DNA of 35,067 bases, from NCBI GenBank assembly GCA_019310535.1, contig JAFDED010000041.1:1-35067 (forward strand). Direction: 5' to 3'. The notes under the pieces are model-generated. The model made no database searches and was not told the origin of the DNA. It was given only the letters and a program-made list of their open reading frames with translations. The stretch comes from Deltaproteobacteria bacterium (lineage in GTDB: Bacteria > Desulfobacterota > JAFDED01). A program made the translations under genes and the position numbers. This document shows positions 33,099 to 35,067 of this stretch, piece by piece. Each line of letters starts with the position of its first letter. The first letter of the stretch is position 1.

Positions 33099-34433
33099 TC
33101 AGTTTTTCGTATACTCTACTTCGCCCGGCTTCCTTCCGATCCGCATGGCACTGGAGATTTTGAACATTTTACTTTCCTGATTTTCAATCCCACCTCTCAG
33201 AACCAGCTTCCCCTTTCTTACGTAGTTCACGGCAGATTCAGGAAAACACTCGATAATGCCCCCATCCAAAATCCTATCCACCACATACCGCGTCTGGCAG
33301 GGCAAACCTTTAATTATGTCACCTACTTGAGGCTTCCGGTTAATATTGGAATATGTGCTTCGTCGGTCACATACGCTCCCCCGGGCTTCGCTGTCCTGTC
33401 TTACCTTCCCGCCTTCGGCATGTGAATGTTCATTGGCGGGGATCGGGTCAGGTTTGCCATCATTTGATGATATTTTTCCATTATCTTCATCTTCATTGGG
33501 TCGCCCGCCGGAATGCGCTTCTATCTCGTTGTTTTTGACGGTTTGTTGCATATCCAGGAATTGCTCCAAAATTCCCCTGAGGGCCTGTGCCTTTTCAAAA
33601 ATCTGCTCTTGCAAATGCTCTCTATAGGGCATAAAGGAAAGAATTACCCCGGTAATTTGATCTATAGTGGAGGCCAATTCTTCCGCCCGGGCCTTGATCT
33701 CTCCCGGAGAATCCTTAGGTTTGTCAAAAACCGCCGTTGTGTGGATTGACGTTTTTCTCTCGGGCACGGATGCACTGTCCCGGCGGTTCTCCGGCTCTTC
33801 CGATATAATTTTGTTTTGCTTTTTTAGATCCCCCGCATCATCGACTTTCATCTCACTGTAAGCCCGATTTACACTGACCTCATCCCGCTGAACCCTATCG
33901 AGCAAATCATGCCGATTTCGCATTAATGACAGGATTTTTTTAACCGTATCCTCGGAGACGCCCATGATGTTTGACAGCTGTTTTGCGACTTTCTGAGAAT
34001 GCTGCTTGGGGTCGGAATCAGCCTCAAGCTGGCCGTGCCGAATCAATCCGCCTTTTTTCCGCCCCCTCTTTTTGGCCGACGCGGCCCGGGCCTCAAGCAT
34101 TGGAAGAAGAATTTTAATTTCTCCTATAATCTCCCCGATGTTTTTTCTCCGATGAACATTATAAAGAACGTGAGCGAGCTCTTTATCCTTGACATCTTTA
34201 ATGATGCAGGGGATATTATGCACACCACGCCTTTTCGCCGCCCGCCATCTTCTGTGCCCGGAGATTATGACATTGTCCTTAGTGATTATAAGGGGCTCAA
34301 TATCGCCGTTTCCAAGCTCCAGGGCTTCATCCATTTGGTATTCGCGTTCTTTTTCGTCCCTGTACAGGGCAGGATTGATTTGATTGGGACGAAGATCCTC
34401 TACGTTGATGTACACAAGTTTTGATTCCGACAT
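33099..34433 (-). CDS. ParB-like (ParB/Srx nuclease-fold) DNA-binding protein of the island
   Basis: The protein has 444 residues. A ParB N-terminal domain (~1-110) contains the CTP/DNA-binding motif ISGHRRWRAAKRRG. It is followed by basic RAASAKKRGRKKGG and a helix-turn-helix (VAKQLSNIMGVSEDTVKKIL). The central part is charged and helical, and the C-terminus (~370-444) forms a separate small domain (VGDIIKGLPCQTRYVVDRIL). Free-standing ParB-like proteins without ParA are common on integrative elements and phages. A strong GGAGG lies nine bases before the ATG. The gene is followed after 100 bases by the excisionase and integrase genes in the same direction. No ParA is visible in the window. 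Confidence 0.85.
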   Translation of the reverse strand: MSESKLVYINVEDLRPNQINPALYRDEKEREYQMDEALELGNGDIEPLIITKDNVIISGHRRWRAAKRRGVHNIPCIIKDVKDKELAHVLYNVHRRKNIGEIIGEIKILLPMLEARAASAKKRGRKKGGLIRHGQLEADSDPKQHSQKVAKQLSNIMGVSEDTVKKILSLMRNRHDLLDRVQRDEVSVNRAYSEMKVDDAGDLKKQNKIISEEPENRRDSASVPERKTSIHTTAVFDKPKDSPGEIKARAEELASTIDQITGVILSFMPYREHLQEQIFEKAQALRGILEQFLDMQQTVKNNEIEAHSGGRPNEDEDNGKISSNDGKPDPIPANEHSHAEGGKVRQDSEARGSVCDRRSTYSNINRKPQVGDIIKGLPCQTRYVVDRILDGGIIECFPESAVNYVRKGKLVLRGGIENQESKMFKISSAMRIGRKPGEVEYTKN

Positions 34434-34464
34434 CTTTAAATACCTCCGTTGATTAACGTGGAAT

Positions 34465-34486
34465 TCCCCGCAGCTTTCTGCGGGGA
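34465..34486. repeat. REP-like palindromic hairpin
   Basis: TCCCCGCAG and CTGCGGGGA flank a CTTT loop: a perfect nine-base stem. A second related but imperfect copy (CCCTGCAGCTTGCTGATAGG, near 34520-34545) follows about 40 bases later. The layout and sequence resemble REP elements mobilised by RAYT-type transposases, though no transposase is present. Confidence 0.45.
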
Positions 34487-34629
34487 TGGGTGGGAGAGAG
34501 GCGATTACCTTTCAGATACCCTGCAGCTTGCTGATAGGGGTGGCCGGTTCGGCTTTCACGCATCCACCTTCCCGCCCCCCCTGGCTTCACGCCCATTACG
34601 GCGCTTCATCGCTGCTATGAGAGCTCTGA

Positions 34630-34938
34630 CTCCTGCACCCCTCCCTTTCACAAAATACTAAGGTACGAAAGACAAGATTTTGGTCGCACCATGCAGTTAA
34701 TTTTTTCAATAAGGCGGGTAATGTTTGTAAGAACGCAATAAATGCCGGCATCGGGGAGGATCAGCAGCGAGACGTGGATGACGGGATTACTTTCTCAATG
34801 TTCACGGGGGGACGCGTGAAGGCGTTCCGGGAAGGCCGCCGGCGCTTCATCGTCCGCCTGGACGAGGAGAAGGCGGCAAAGCACCGGCGGAAGGAGGGAA
34901 TTGTAACTTATTTTTTTACGAAATATCCAAAGAAATGA
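34630..34938 (+). other. Open frame without a start, possibly a decayed gene in the island
   Basis: The stretch 34434-35067 has no complete gene. One plus-strand frame is open from 34630 to TGA 34936-34938. From a GTG at 34774 or ATG at 34798 (MFTGGRVKAFREGRRRFIVR) it has protein-like, GC-rich composition with Arg/Lys/Glu, in contrast to the AT-rich flanks. No ribosome binding site fits. I see no other feature from 34939 to the window end. Confidence 0.25.
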
Positions 34939-35067
34939 CCTTTTAAGCTTTACATGCTATTCACGATGAACGGCAAGCAGCCTGCTGTGATCGTGATGAC
35001 CTGCGTGCACTTTCCCTAAGACAATCATGAAGACTCTCCACTGATCGAAGCACCCAAATCCTGTTTT

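Noticed and set aside
34599..34852. 13-base direct repeat CGGCGCTTCATCG (34599 and 34840) as possible att or target duplication
   Set aside because: Short, and not related to the tRNA-Glu 3' end; probably chance or part of decayed sequence.

Overview
The window looks like chromosome of a Gram-negative, anaerobe-type Desulfobacterota (former Deltaproteobacteria), possibly near the Syntrophobacterales/Desulfobacterales. The reasons are the DUF4390-NtrY-NtrX-tmk-holB-RicT gene order, a proteobacterial LonB-type protease, lipoprotein signal sequences, and moderate GC with strong Shine-Dalgarno sites. This placement is inference from gene content; there is no 16S rRNA gene here.

Layout. 1-3.5 kb: the tail of an unknown gene, a small coiled-coil lipoprotein, a GNAT acetyltransferase, a DMT-family exporter and a conserved-looking unknown. 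3.6-7.2 kb (minus): a Lon-like protease and a DRTGG-domain P-loop protein, read from a good sigma-70-type promoter. 7.6-13.8 kb (plus): DUF4390 protein, NtrY-like sensor kinase, NtrX-like sigma-54 activator, thymidylate kinase and the DNA polymerase III delta' subunit. 14-15.7 kb: a RicT/YaaT (PSP1) protein with its cysteine clusters, a cyclic-nucleotide-binding protein and a small zinc-ribbon-like protein. 15.8-18 kb (minus): a two-gene SPFH (HflK/HflC-like) operon in which the second partner carries a lipobox. 18.2-24.5 kb: a truncated membrane hydrolase, then a catabolic/transport cluster (amidohydrolase, 25-codon leader ORF, peptide-type ABC binding protein, two permeases, creatininase-family amidase) with no ATPase gene. 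24.9-27.2 kb: two overlapping ArsA/Get3-like ATPase genes followed by a coupled remnant of an FMN reductase. 27.4-29.9 kb: a family 2 glycosyltransferase and, convergent, a WecA/MraY-type sugar-phosphate transferase (surface polysaccharide). 30.1-31.8 kb: gltX followed by tRNA-Gln(CUG) and tRNA-Glu(CUC) with their own promoter and terminator. 31.8 kb to the right edge: the integrase end of a mobile element lodged at the 3' end of tRNA-Glu (tyrosine integrase, excisionase-like HTH protein, ParB-like protein), continuing out of the window.

Most notable. The two ArsA-like proteins carry complementary defects in their nucleotide-binding motifs: one keeps the signature lysine but has Arg for the P-loop Lys, the other keeps the P-loop Lys but lacks the signature lysine. 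This predicts an obligate asymmetric heterodimer with one composite active site. Also worth attention are the leader ORF coupled to the ABC binding protein, the lipid-anchored SPFH partner, the DRTGG protein with Gln in place of the P-loop Lys, and the tRNA-Glu-associated element. No CRISPR array, rRNA or complete insertion sequence was seen.
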